Part shown: positions 5,285 through 13,293 of the stretch, one piece after another
Position numbering within the stretch: position 1 is the stretch's first letter
Layout of the letters: each line of letters starts with the position of its first letter
DNA from: Gemmatimonadota bacterium
Lineage (GTDB): Bacteria > Latescibacterota > UBA2968 > UBA8231
DNA: 13,293 nucleotides
Direction of reading: 5' to 3'
Assembly: GCA_026706505.1 (NCBI GenBank)
Contig: JAPOYQ010000128.1
Coordinates: forward strand, 1 to 13,293
The notes under the pieces: generated by a model
Seen by the model: the letters and a program-made list of their open reading frames with translations, nothing else
Told to the model about the DNA's origin: nothing
The model's database searches: none
Translations under genes and position numbers: made by a program

Positions 5285-7594
5285 TCAATAGCTCAGGCCG
5301 ATGCTGCGGACCAAGGTGCGGGTGGCGGAGTCGCCAGCGATCTGCAAGTGGAAGAGGTAGAGGCCGGGCGGGGCCATTGCACCAGAGTCGCGGCGGCCGT
5401 CCCAAGTTAGCTGGTAGTGGCCTGCCACGCCTGCGGCGTCTCGCAGCGTGCGGACTAGTCGGCCGCGCAGGTCATAGACGTGGGCTTCAATGGGGCGGGC
5501 GTCTAGGACCTTGAGCACGTCGAAAGAGATGGCGAGCGCGTCGTTGACGCCGTCGCTGTTGGGAGTAAAAATCCCCGAGCCCATGTCTAGGCGCGTGAGT
5601 AAGCTGCCATCTACGGGCAGCGACACCGCATCGCCCGCTCCCGCTAAATTGGGAATTGCATCGCCTGGATCGACCTGCTGACGCAGGGTATCGAGCCCGC
5701 TTTTGCGCTCTAGAAAGACGCGGAAGCGGGTATTATTTTGGAAGACAGTGGCGGCAAAGTCTAGCTCGACGCGCTCGGCGGCCGAGATTCGCTCGGGCAA
5801 ATGCAAGCGAAGGCCCGCATTTGTCTCTTCCACTTCGACATTGATTGTCGCGTCGTCGATTTGCAGGGCGCGAAATGCAAGGGGCACCGAGGCTTCGAGG
5901 GCGATGGCCTCAAAGCCCTGGCTGTCGCGAGCGAATTCTGGGCGGAGGAAGTACGTGAAGTCGGTTTGCTCACCCGGTTCGACGCGCGCGGGGTGGACTT
6001 CGCCAACGGCGGTGCGCGCCAAAGGACGGGAGTAGATCAAGGTCAACGCGTCGAGGGCAATACCGGCCTGCGGGTCATCGGCGCGCAGATCGGCTTCGAG
6101 CTGGACGTAGCGACGAGGCGAAGGCGAGCGGAAGCGGATGCCCGTACGGAGGTATTCCTCGCTCCACACGCTCCAGCCATCGCCGGGTTGGAGCGTGGTT
6201 TCGATGGGGCCGCGAAACGAGGCGATCAGCTTTTCGTAGCGCCTTTTGGTAACCTCTTTGCCGTTTTTGTCGAAATAGCGCATCTGCTCGACGACGTGGT
6301 CGCCGGTGCGGCTGCGCAAGGAGAACTGGGCCCCGGGCGGTGCGTCAATTTCCCACTCAATTGCCGTGATATTCCAATTGGATCCGAGGTCGATAACGGG
6401 CGAGTGCAGGACGACGCGGGCCGGGTACCCTTCGCCGTACACTTGGAACTCGCTAACTAGGCCCAGCCCGTCCAAGCGACCGGTGTTGGCGATATCGCTG
6501 CTCGACAGGCCGCCGCCGATGATGTTGCCGCCTTGGCTAGTGGGGTAGATCAAACGCAGGTAGCGGGCGGCGATTAGGGGGACATCGTGGCGAAAGTTGC
6601 GCACATCGAAAAGGTAGCGAGGATCGGGGGGAATAGAGGCCAACGCCTGCCAAGCCAGCGAGCCGTCGGGTGCCAGTGAGCCGTCGGAGTACTGCATCTG
6701 ATAGGAGAGGAAGTTGGCGTAGTAATGCCGCACCCGCGGCGGAATGCCCAGTGGCTCGCCCAAGAGCCAGACCGAATCGATCCAGTAGGTAGCTCCTAGA
6801 TCAATGCGATAATCGCCAAAGGTCTCGCTGTCGCCGCTGGAGCCTTTGGCGAGGGGGTTGACGCGCCACATGGTCGAGAGGTCGCCGTCGAACATGACGG
6901 AAGGAACGCCGGCCACGGCGACGACGGCAGCCTCGACATCGACGGTTCCGCCTTTGGCAATCAGGTCAAAGGCGATATTGTCGCCAAAGGCCCTGATTTG
7001 GATTTCGGCGAGCGCCGGCGCACCGGTCATTTCTCGAGTGGCTTCGATGCGGAGAACTTGGACGAGTTCATCGTCGAGATCGATCGCGACATCGCGCACT
7101 TCGTTGAAGGCGAAGCGCTGGCTGTGGCTGTAGAGCAGAGTGCCTTCGACGACGACGTTGGCGCTGTTGATAAAGCGCTCGCCCTTGGAGAGCGAGAGGT
7201 TAAAAAAGGGCAAGGGCGGCGCGCTGTCAGCAAAGCGCAGGCGAATCTGTTGGACGGGGAACACTTGCCCCAAGTCTATCTCGAGCCACCAGTCTTTTGG
7301 GGCCGTGCCCGGCGGAGGACTCCAGCTAGTGGCGGGGTCGCCGTCAAAGGCGCGGACAGCAGTTGATGGTGCCGCTCCGGCCCCGCGAACAATAGCCGCA
7401 GAGAGCGGGTCAATGTCTTTGCCAATATGCACCGGCCGCAGCGAGCCTGCTTCGTCTAGGTGCAAAACGCCGGGGGGGTACACCCAGTTTTCCCATATAT
7501 CCGCCGAAGTCATAACTAGGCGCTCGGCGCGAATAGGGCTGCTTAATGGCACGAGCATGCACAGTGCTAAGGGCAAGAGGCGGAATGGCGACAC
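5285..7594 (-). CDS. secreted discoidin (F5/8C)-repeat protein with FlgD-like C-terminal domain
   Basis: A 769-residue exported protein starting at GTG 7594; no other start lies before the upstream in-frame TGA. Residues 1-23 are a signal peptide (likely cleavage SPIRA/E). Two discoidin-like carbohydrate-binding modules follow. The first (~65-210) has AVRAFDGDPATSW and WWLEIDLGQVFPVQQIRLRF; the second (~225-390) has VMFDGDLSTMW and YRIDLGATYWIDSVWLLG. A middle beta-rich part contains WSVWSEEY and RYVQLEADLRAD. The last 94 residues (676-769) open with FTPNSDGVND and continue with VYDLRGRLVRTL, LTWDGRRDSG and PPGLYLFHLQI, the pattern of FlgD-Ig or CHU_C-type terminal domains used for surface anchoring or secretion in FCB-type bacteria. 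Role in glycan binding at the cell surface is inferred; no catalytic motif is seen. No SD is visible. Confidence 0.87.
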   Translation of the reverse strand: MSPFRLLPLALCMLVPLSSPIRAERLVMTSADIWENWVYPPGVLHLDEAGSLRPVHIGKDIDPLSAAIVRGAGAAPSTAVRAFDGDPATSWSPPPGTAPKDWWLEIDLGQVFPVQQIRLRFADSAPPLPFFNLSLSKGERFINSANVVVEGTLLYSHSQRFAFNEVRDVAIDLDDELVQVLRIEATREMTGAPALAEIQIRAFGDNIAFDLIAKGGTVDVEAAVVAVAGVPSVMFDGDLSTMWRVNPLAKGSSGDSETFGDYRIDLGATYWIDSVWLLGEPLGIPPRVRHYYANFLSYQMQYSDGSLAPDGSLAWQALASIPPDPRYLFDVRNFRHDVPLIAARYLRLIYPTSQGGNIIGGGLSSSDIANTGRLDGLGLVSEFQVYGEGYPARVVLHSPVIDLGSNWNITAIEWEIDAPPGAQFSLRSRTGDHVVEQMRYFDKNGKEVTKRRYEKLIASFRGPIETTLQPGDGWSVWSEEYLRTGIRFRSPSPRRYVQLEADLRADDPQAGIALDALTLIYSRPLARTAVGEVHPARVEPGEQTDFTYFLRPEFARDSQGFEAIALEASVPLAFRALQIDDATINVEVEETNAGLRLHLPERISAAERVELDFAATVFQNNTRFRVFLERKSGLDTLRQQVDPGDAIPNLAGAGDAVSLPVDGSLLTRLDMGSGIFTPNSDGVNDALAISFDVLKVLDARPIEAHVYDLRGRLVRTLRDAAGVAGHYQLTWDGRRDSGAMAPPGLYLFHLQIAGDSATRTLVRSIGLSY

Positions 7595-7633
7595 GGGCGA
7601 TCTATTGTTTTTTAAGGGAGAAGCGCGGCTTAA

Positions 7634-7777
7634 ACGTCAGATATAAAATATATTGAATTTAGGATTGATTCATCCTACAAACGAAAACGGACCGGTACGA
7701 GATACCCAAGCCACTACGACATGGAGCGCGTGGAGAAACGGATTGGTATTATGGTTGCCGAAGGGTATATTGACTAG
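7634..7777 (+). pseudogene. possible start-less coding remnant
   Basis: A 47-codon open stretch follows an in-frame TAA (7631) and ends at TAG 7775-7777. It lacks an early start codon, but its second half has protein-like composition, reading RYPSHYDMERVEKRIG and then MVAEGYID. An internal ATG at 7721 would give only 18 residues and has no SD. It sits in the 213-base gap between divergent genes. It could be the tail of a lost gene or chance; I recognise no family. Confidence 0.25.
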
Positions 7778-7807
7778 AGAAAATAGCCGAAGTTTTGTCG
7801 CCGGCTG

Positions 7808-8572
7808 ATGAAAACACCGATGTTCAAGCGCAGCAACATTACCTTAATCGTCATTCCAGAAAAGGGCCGCAAGACCTTTGAGTTTAAAATCCCCGTTGCA
7901 TCTTTGTGGTTGCTGGGGTTGTGCAGCGTCGTCTTGCTCGTGTTTTTGCCCTTTGGACTTTGGTCTTATTTCGACAAATACGAGCTAACGCAGAAGGCGG
8001 CACAGCTCGAGCAGGATAATGCCCTGCTCGAGGAGCAAGTGAGCCAGATCGATCAGCTCGAAAAAATGCTGGTTCGACTCAAGCGCGGCAATGACCGACT
8101 GCGCGCCATCTTAGGCAAGCCCGAGGTATTAGACGAGGAGGCAGCGCAGCCCAGCGATGGTCCCCCCTACATCTCCTTTATACAGCGGTTGCGTTGGGGT
8201 CACGTCCATACCGTCCCTACCTTGTGGCCGTTGCGCGGGCCAGTGCTCAGGCCCTTTAGCGAAGAACATCCCTCGGTTGTTATTGCTGCGGCTGCGGGCA
8301 GCTTGGTACGGGCCAGTGCCGCGGGCCAAGTGATGCAAGCGGGTTACGACAAGGATCTCGGCTACGTGGTGATTCTCGACCACGGCAATGGTTTGCTGAC
8401 TCAATACGGATACAACGCGCGCCTGTTCGTCGAAGTGGGGGACTACGTGCTCAAAGGTCAGTCCATCGCGCTCTTGGACGAGGGACGTGGAGCTCGGAGG
8501 CCGGGATTGCACTACGCCGTCCAAGAGGATGGGCAGTTCCGCGACCCCTTGCTCTACAGATTGTGGATGTGA
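7808..8572 (+). CDS. membrane-anchored LytM/M23-like protein with degenerate zinc site
   Basis: A 254-residue protein with a short cytoplasmic N-terminus, one membrane helix (~30-52), a coiled coil (~57-100, heptad-like LEQDNALLEEQVSQIDQLEKM) and a C-terminal M23/LytM fold (~137-250). The fold is clear from LWPLRGPVLRPF, GSLVRASAAGQV, GYVVILDHGNGLLTQYGY, VEVGDYVLKGQSIALLD and the end LHYAVQEDGQFRDPLLY. Three catalytic positions are changed. The HxxxD zinc motif reads H154-PSV-V158 (Asp lost), the mid-domain His is Tyr202, and the HxH motif reads G233-L-H235. A working zinc endopeptidase is therefore unlikely. By analogy with EnvC and NlpD, coiled-coil LytM proteins that activate amidases without being enzymes, a structural or regulatory role in peptidoglycan remodelling is plausible. 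No SD is evident before the ATG. Confidence 0.88.
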   Translation: MKTPMFKRSNITLIVIPEKGRKTFEFKIPVASLWLLGLCSVVLLVFLPFGLWSYFDKYELTQKAAQLEQDNALLEEQVSQIDQLEKMLVRLKRGNDRLRAILGKPEVLDEEAAQPSDGPPYISFIQRLRWGHVHTVPTLWPLRGPVLRPFSEEHPSVVIAAAAGSLVRASAAGQVMQAGYDKDLGYVVILDHGNGLLTQYGYNARLFVEVGDYVLKGQSIALLDEGRGARRPGLHYAVQEDGQFRDPLLYRLWM

Positions 8573-8588
8573 GCAAGGGAAAAATAAA

Positions 8589-8623
8589 AAAAGGCTCGCT
8601 GCCAAAGAAGCAGCGAGCCTTTT
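8589..8623. terminator. bidirectional intrinsic terminator between the LytM-like gene and groEL
   Basis: A perfect 14-base stem, AAAAGGCTCGCTGC (8589-8602) and GCAGCGAGCCTTTT (8610-8623), encloses a 7-base loop. T-runs exit in one direction and A-runs (T on the other strand) in the other. It lies between convergent genes ending at 8572 and 8642 and can serve both. Confidence 0.93.
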
Positions 8624-8641
8624 CTATTTGCGATGGGAGGG

Positions 8642-10292
<1,651 letters not shown>

Positions 10293-10338
10293 CTAGTGTT
10301 GGTGGTGAGTGGATGAAAAAGTTCATTTTTACAAGATT

Positions 10339-10365
10339 TTGGCACTTAAAAAAAGAGAGTGCTAA
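10339..10365. promoter_or_regulatory. CIRCE operator (HrcA binding site) of groEL
   Basis: TTGGCACTT, 9 bases, GAGTGCTAA on the plus strand. The second arm is a perfect match to the CIRCE consensus TTAGCACTC-N9-GAGTGCTAA and the first arm has two differences. It lies downstream of the promoter and 58 bases upstream of the groEL ATG, the usual place for HrcA heat-shock repression. hrcA itself is not in the window. Confidence 0.92.
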
Positions 10366-10385
10366 AAAACAAAGCTGAGCAGTTA

Positions 10386-10414
10386 AATATAGAAATTGCG
10401 TCGTTTTTTTGCAA
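10386..10414 (-). promoter_or_regulatory. sigma70-type promoter of groEL
   Basis: Minus strand: TTGCAA (10414-10409), a 17-base spacer and TATATT (10391-10386). The predicted start lies just before the CIRCE element, so HrcA bound there would block early transcription. The leader is about 100 bases and ends in a strong SD. Confidence 0.7.
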
Positions 10415-10517
10415 GAATAACCCTCAGTTTGACCGGCGCATGAATGGATGGCGTGTTTGCCGAATGTACGCAGGGACAAACTGCCGACCGTTGCGTTGAT
10501 TGTGCAACTTTGGAATG

Positions 10518-11264
10518 CTAATCGAGCAAGCTCTGAAGTTCGAGCGGCAATCCTTGGCGCAATGAGTTGGGAAAGTTGTCGCGGTACTTGGTTCGGCGAA
10601 CCAGTTCGATTAGGCGGGCCGCTGAGGGGTGATAAAACGAAGTGAAATATACGTAGCGGGGCCGGTCCGTCCGGTTGGGAGAACTGGAGTGGTAACACAG
10701 GGGATTGAAGACGATGAGGTCTCCGTCGTTGGCGCAAATTTCAATGCCGTCGTCGTCATTGGCGTCGGGGACTAAGGCGGTGTGATTCTGGATGGGTCCC
10801 CGCCCCTCCGCTCGCTCTGCTCGATCGCTGGCTACGAGGGACAACTTGTGCGAGCCGGGCACGATCATAAACGCGGCTCCTCCGGCGGAAACCGTGCTAC
10901 AGCAATGCAGCATCTGGTAATAGACCTGCCGCGGCCTGGCTTCAAACTCTTCGCGGCAAAAGGCCGCGTCGATGTGCCATTGCGGAGCTTGGTATGGCGG
11001 CGGCGAAGGATCGCTGCGGATGAAAACTTGTTCGCGCAGGCGGAGATCGCGCGACCCGATCAATGTTGCAGCAAGTTCGAGGGTCGGGGGATTGTTCACT
11101 AAGCGAGCCATGATGGCCCCTGGAATGGGATGCCGCAGGTCGGGTCGGGCGGCGACTGTAGTGTCGCGGTCGAGATACTCGGGGAACACGGTGTACCCTT
11201 GGCTCTCCAGTTCCTGCAATCGGATGTTGAGATCAGTCAACTCGGGATAGGCGTCGTTTTCCAT
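10518..11264 (-). CDS. PhyH-family Fe(II)/2-oxoglutarate dioxygenase (intact triad)
   Basis: A 248-residue PhyH-type oxygenase with all expected ligands. APQWHIDAAF carries the proximal HxD (H97, D99), NPLCYHSSSP carries the distal His (H192), and R203, 11 residues later in TDRPRYVYF, should bind 2-oxoglutarate. MIVPGSHKLS (133-142) is the conserved PhyH loop. The N-terminus has the usual LESQGYTVFPEYLD entry. It should hydroxylate an unidentified small molecule using Fe(II), O2 and 2OG. It is not closely similar to the other PhyH protein in the window, whose HxD is HTG. The start ATG 11264 has a moderate SD (GGAAG, about 9 bases upstream). It is transcribed toward groEL, with groEL's own promoter in the 237-base gap, and is divergent from lipB. 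Confidence 0.92.
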   Translation of the reverse strand: MENDAYPELTDLNIRLQELESQGYTVFPEYLDRDTTVAARPDLRHPIPGAIMARLVNNPPTLELAATLIGSRDLRLREQVFIRSDPSPPPYQAPQWHIDAAFCREEFEARPRQVYYQMLHCCSTVSAGGAAFMIVPGSHKLSLVASDRAERAEGRGPIQNHTALVPDANDDDGIEICANDGDLIVFNPLCYHSSSPNRTDRPRYVYFTSFYHPSAARLIELVRRTKYRDNFPNSLRQGLPLELQSLLD

Positions 11265-11349
11265 GGTCGAAGTCTTCCTGCTTTCTCAGGAATCGATTTG
11301 TTGCTGACGAATGATCTGACGAGCGTGAGCGGTTCCTTGGCGAAAAAGG

Positions 11350-11355
11350 TATATT
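11350..11355 (+). promoter_or_regulatory. possible -10 box upstream of lipB
   Basis: TATATT, followed by GTG, lies about 80 bases before the lipB ATG in the divergent 170-base gap between the PhyH gene and lipB. I could not find a matching -35 at 16-18 bases, so this is a weak call. Confidence 0.25.
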
Positions 11356-11382
11356 GTGAAGGGTGATGGGGGAAGTGGCGTT

Positions 11383-11442
11383 ATGAATCCGGGCCGTTCC
11401 TCCGGTCGGAGTTCTGCTAAAAAAGAAGCCATCCATGAATGA
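11383..11442 (+). CDS. possible 19-codon leader ORF overlapping the lipB start
   Basis: ATG at 11383 is preceded by a G-rich SD-like GGGGGAAG and opens a 19-residue frame ending in TGA at 11440-11442, inside the first codons of lipB (ATGAATGA). The peptide is Ser/Lys rich with no known match. The lipB ATG itself has only a weak SD (AAGAAG), so coupled translation through this leader is conceivable. It is equally consistent with chance. Confidence 0.25.
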   Translation: MNPGRSSGRSSAKKEAIHE

Positions 11443-12112
11443 AGCGCGCGTTTGCCGAGTCGGGCGGATCGATTTTGCTCGGGCTTGGGCGTGGCAAGAG
11501 TCGTTGCGCCAATTGCGGCGCGCCGAGCAAATTCCGGACACGCTGATGTTGGTCGAACACCCGCCAACCTATACCGGCGGCCGGGCGACGCTGCCCGAGC
11601 ATCTCCTAACCCAAGGGATAGAGGTCGTCGAAATTGACCGCGGGGGCAGTGTGACGTTTCACGGGCCGGGCCAGATCGTGGCCTATCCGATTGTCGATCT
11701 GCGTCAGCGCGGTCGGGATGTACATCAGTACCTGCGCGATTTGGAGGCCGTGCTGATCCGCACGTTAGCTGCCTATGGCTTGGAGGGAGAAACCCGACGC
11801 GGCTTGACCGGCGCTTGGGTCGGCTCGTCCAAGGTGGCGTCGATCGGCGTCAACGTGCGGCACTGGATCACAACGCACGGTCTGGCCCTGAATGTGGCTA
11901 CCGACCTGAGCCACTTTGCGGCGATCAAGCCCTGCGGCTTGGGCAGCGAGGAGATAACTACGATGGCCGCGCTCTTGGGGCGCGCATTGGATCGGGGTGA
12001 AGTCGAGTCTGAACTCCTGCGCGCCTATGCCGATGTGTTCGCCTGCGAACTGGTTGAGGTCGAACGCAGTGCCTTGGCGGCCTGCATTGGCCGTCTTGAG
12101 CGAAAGTCTTAA
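11435..12112 (+). CDS. lipB: octanoyltransferase LipB (lipoyl(octanoyl) transferase)
   Basis: A 225-residue LipB, which moves octanoate from octanoyl-ACP to lipoyl domains of pyruvate and 2-oxoglutarate dehydrogenases and to GcvH, the first step before LipA. Family blocks are [12 protein letters not shown] (~40-51), the signature [20 protein letters not shown] (69-88), the active-site Lys in [11 protein letters not shown] (K133), [11 protein letters not shown] (148-158) and the catalytic Cys in KPCGLG (C167). The length is normal and the frame is intact. The start at 11435 fits the usual short N-terminus before [12 protein letters not shown]; the SD is weak (AAGAAG). icd follows on the same strand after 100 bases. 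lipA is not in the window. Confidence 0.97.
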   Translation: MNEARVCRVGRIDFARAWAWQESLRQLRRAEQIPDTLMLVEHPPTYTGGRATLPEHLLTQGIEVVEIDRGGSVTFHGPGQIVAYPIVDLRQRGRDVHQYLRDLEAVLIRTLAAYGLEGETRRGLTGAWVGSSKVASIGVNVRHWITTHGLALNVATDLSHFAAIKPCGLGSEEITTMAALLGRALDRGEVESELLRAYADVFACELVEVERSALAACIGRLERKS

Positions 12113-12212
12113 ATTCAAAAGCTGCGACAGACAGGCTCCGGGAGCAGCTACAGCGGTCGAACCGGGCCAATTATCCCTTAAAACAAACAAAAGACACGAG
12201 GAGTTTTGCACT

Positions 12213-13293
12213 ATGGCCGATTGGCAGCCCAAGGTCCCCGCAAACGGCGAGAAAATAACCGTAGTGGACGGCGCGCTCAGCGTTCCAGACCAGCCCATCA
12301 TCCCCTTTATCGAAGGCGACGGCACGGGGCCGGATATCTGGGCGGCGGCCGTGCGCGTCTTCGACGCAGCCGTCGAGAAGGCTTATAGCGGTCAGCGGAA
12401 GATCGCCTGGATGGAGGTTTTGGCCGGCGGGAAGGCCTTCGAGCAGACCGCTAGCTGGCTGCCCGACGCCACGGTGGAGGCCTTCGGTACCTATCTGGTT
12501 GGCATCAAGGGCCCGCTGACGACGCCAGTCGGCGGTGGGATCCGCAGCCTCAACGTGGCGTTGCGCCAGATCCTCGATCTCTACGTGTGTCTGCGCCCCG
12601 TGCGCTACTTCAGCGGCGTGCCTTCGCCGGTGCGGCAACCCGAGCTAGTGGATATGGTCATCTTCCGCGAAAACACCGAGGACATCTACGCTGGGATCGA
12701 ATTTGAACAGGGCACGGACGACAATGTGCGCTTTAAAGATCTGCTCGCAGAGCATTTTGCCGACCGCTACGGCAAGATTCGCTTTCCAGATACCGCTGGC
12801 TTGGGCGTCAAGCCGATCTCACAAGAGGGCACTGAGCGGCTGGTCCGCGCCGCCATTGACTACGCCGCCGCCCAAGGCCGCGATAGCGTGACTTTGGTCC
12901 ACAAAGGCAACATCATGAAGTTTACCGAAGGGGCCTTCCGCGACTGGGGCTACGAGGTGGCGCAAAAGGCTTATGGCGGCGAAGAAATCGACGGCGGCCC
13001 TTGGACTAGCATCGTCGTTGATGGCACCGAGATCACCGTCAAGGACGCGATTGCCGACGCCTTTTTGCAGCAGATCCTCACGCGCCCGGCCGAGTACTCG
13101 GTCATCGCCACGATGAACCTCAACGGCGATTACATCAGCGACGCGCTAGCCGCTTGCGTCGGCGGCATTGGCATTGCTCCAGGTGGCAACATCAACTACA
13201 CCACGGGCCACGCCATCTTTGAGGCAACCCACGGCACCGCTCACAAATACGCCGGCCAAGACAAGGTCAATCCCGGTTCGGTGATACTGTCGG
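12213..13293 (+). CDS. icd: NADP-dependent isocitrate dehydrogenase (3' end off window)
   Basis: 360 codons are visible from ATG 12213, preceded by a good SD GAGGAG (12198-12203). Icd oxidatively decarboxylates isocitrate to 2-oxoglutarate in the TCA cycle. The chain follows the E. coli-type dimeric enzyme: [13 protein letters not shown] (~31-43), [20 protein letters not shown] (99-118; S112 is the residue phosphorylated by AceK in E. coli, with N114 and R118), [44 protein letters not shown] and [27 protein letters not shown] keeps the Lys-Tyr and Val that mark NADP rather than NAD use. Roughly the last 55-60 residues are missing. It may share transcription with lipB or have its own promoter in the 100-base gap; no clear terminator or promoter is seen there. 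Confidence 0.98.
   Translation, partial: MADWQPKVPANGEKITVVDGALSVPDQPIIPFIEGDGTGPDIWAAAVRVFDAAVEKAYSGQRKIAWMEVLAGGKAFEQTASWLPDATVEAFGTYLVGIKGPLTTPVGGGIRSLNVALRQILDLYVCLRPVRYFSGVPSPVRQPELVDMVIFRENTEDIYAGIEFEQGTDDNVRFKDLLAEHFADRYGKIRFPDTAGLGVKPISQEGTERLVRAAIDYAAAQGRDSVTLVHKGNIMKFTEGAFRDWGYEVAQKAYGGEEIDGGPWTSIVVDGTEITVKDAIADAFLQQILTRPAEYSVIATMNLNGDYISDALAACVGGIGIAPGGNINYTTGHAIFEATHGTAHKYAGQDKVNPGSVILS

Noticed and set aside
5801..6460. 219-codon plus-strand open frame opposite the discoidin gene
   Set aside because: It is an antisense shadow of a clearly coding minus-strand gene, with no family motif, SD or plausible domain order.
12120..12155. Inverted repeat GCTCC-G-GGAGC between lipB and icd as a terminator
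   Set aside because: The stem is short and there is no T-run after it, so it does not qualify as an intrinsic terminator.
11765..12325. 186-codon minus-strand open frame across lipB and the start of icd
   Set aside because: It overlaps two certain genes, spans their intergenic gap and has no recognisable domains; GC-rich codon bias explains it.
12171..12638. 155-codon minus-strand open frame opposite icd
   Set aside because: Antisense shadow of a highly conserved gene; composition rather than function.

Overview
The window looks like a chromosomal segment from a Gram-negative, moderately GC-rich bacterium, probably an uncultured lineage. An alginate-export-type outer-membrane barrel ending in Phe, an inner-membrane-anchored LytM/M23-like protein and a secreted discoidin protein with an FTPNSDGVND/FlgD-like C-terminus argue for a two-membrane cell. 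The FlgD-like tail and two PhyH dioxygenases recall FCB-type or Poribacteria/Latescibacterota-like genomes. That placement is an inference from gene style; I cannot fix the taxon. No tRNA, rRNA, CRISPR or IS element is visible.

Layout, left to right. (1) 1-1613, minus strand: a PhyH-family Fe/2OG-type oxygenase followed 13 bases later by a DUF1611 (DgcN-like) P-loop protein that runs off the left edge. They look like one operon with a leaderless-type promoter at 1620-1648. (2) 1733-3351: two divergent type II toxin-antitoxin modules, VapBC (minus) and Phd/YefM-RelE/ParE (plus). They are separated by 343 bases of AT-rich DNA carrying promoters and operator-like repeats. (3) 3443-5272, plus: an alginate-export-like outer-membrane protein and a conserved-looking unknown protein, probably co-transcribed. 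(4) 5285-7594, minus: a large secreted discoidin-repeat protein. (5) 7808-8572, plus: a membrane-anchored coiled-coil protein with an M23 domain that has lost most zinc ligands. (6) A strong bidirectional terminator, then groEL (8642-10280, minus), interrupted by a frameshift at about 9737 and preceded by a SD, a CIRCE operator and a sigma70-type promoter. (7) 10518-11264, minus: a second PhyH protein with an intact metal triad. (8) 11435-13293, plus: lipB (octanoyltransferase), then icd (NADP-type isocitrate dehydrogenase), cut by the right edge.

How the parts relate. LipB supplies the lipoyl precursor for 2-oxoacid dehydrogenases, and Icd makes the 2-oxoglutarate that canonical PhyH enzymes consume, so the right side is central metabolism. 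The left side is accessory. The most interesting items are: a PhyH whose facial-triad carboxylate is replaced by Gly (HTG, as in Fe/2OG halogenases) next to a DUF1611 gene; a LytM pseudo-peptidase; three promoters whose -10 box sits exactly 6 bases before an ATG (leaderless mRNAs); a 12-bp-phased GTAC operator before the YefM-like antitoxin; and the groEL frameshift.
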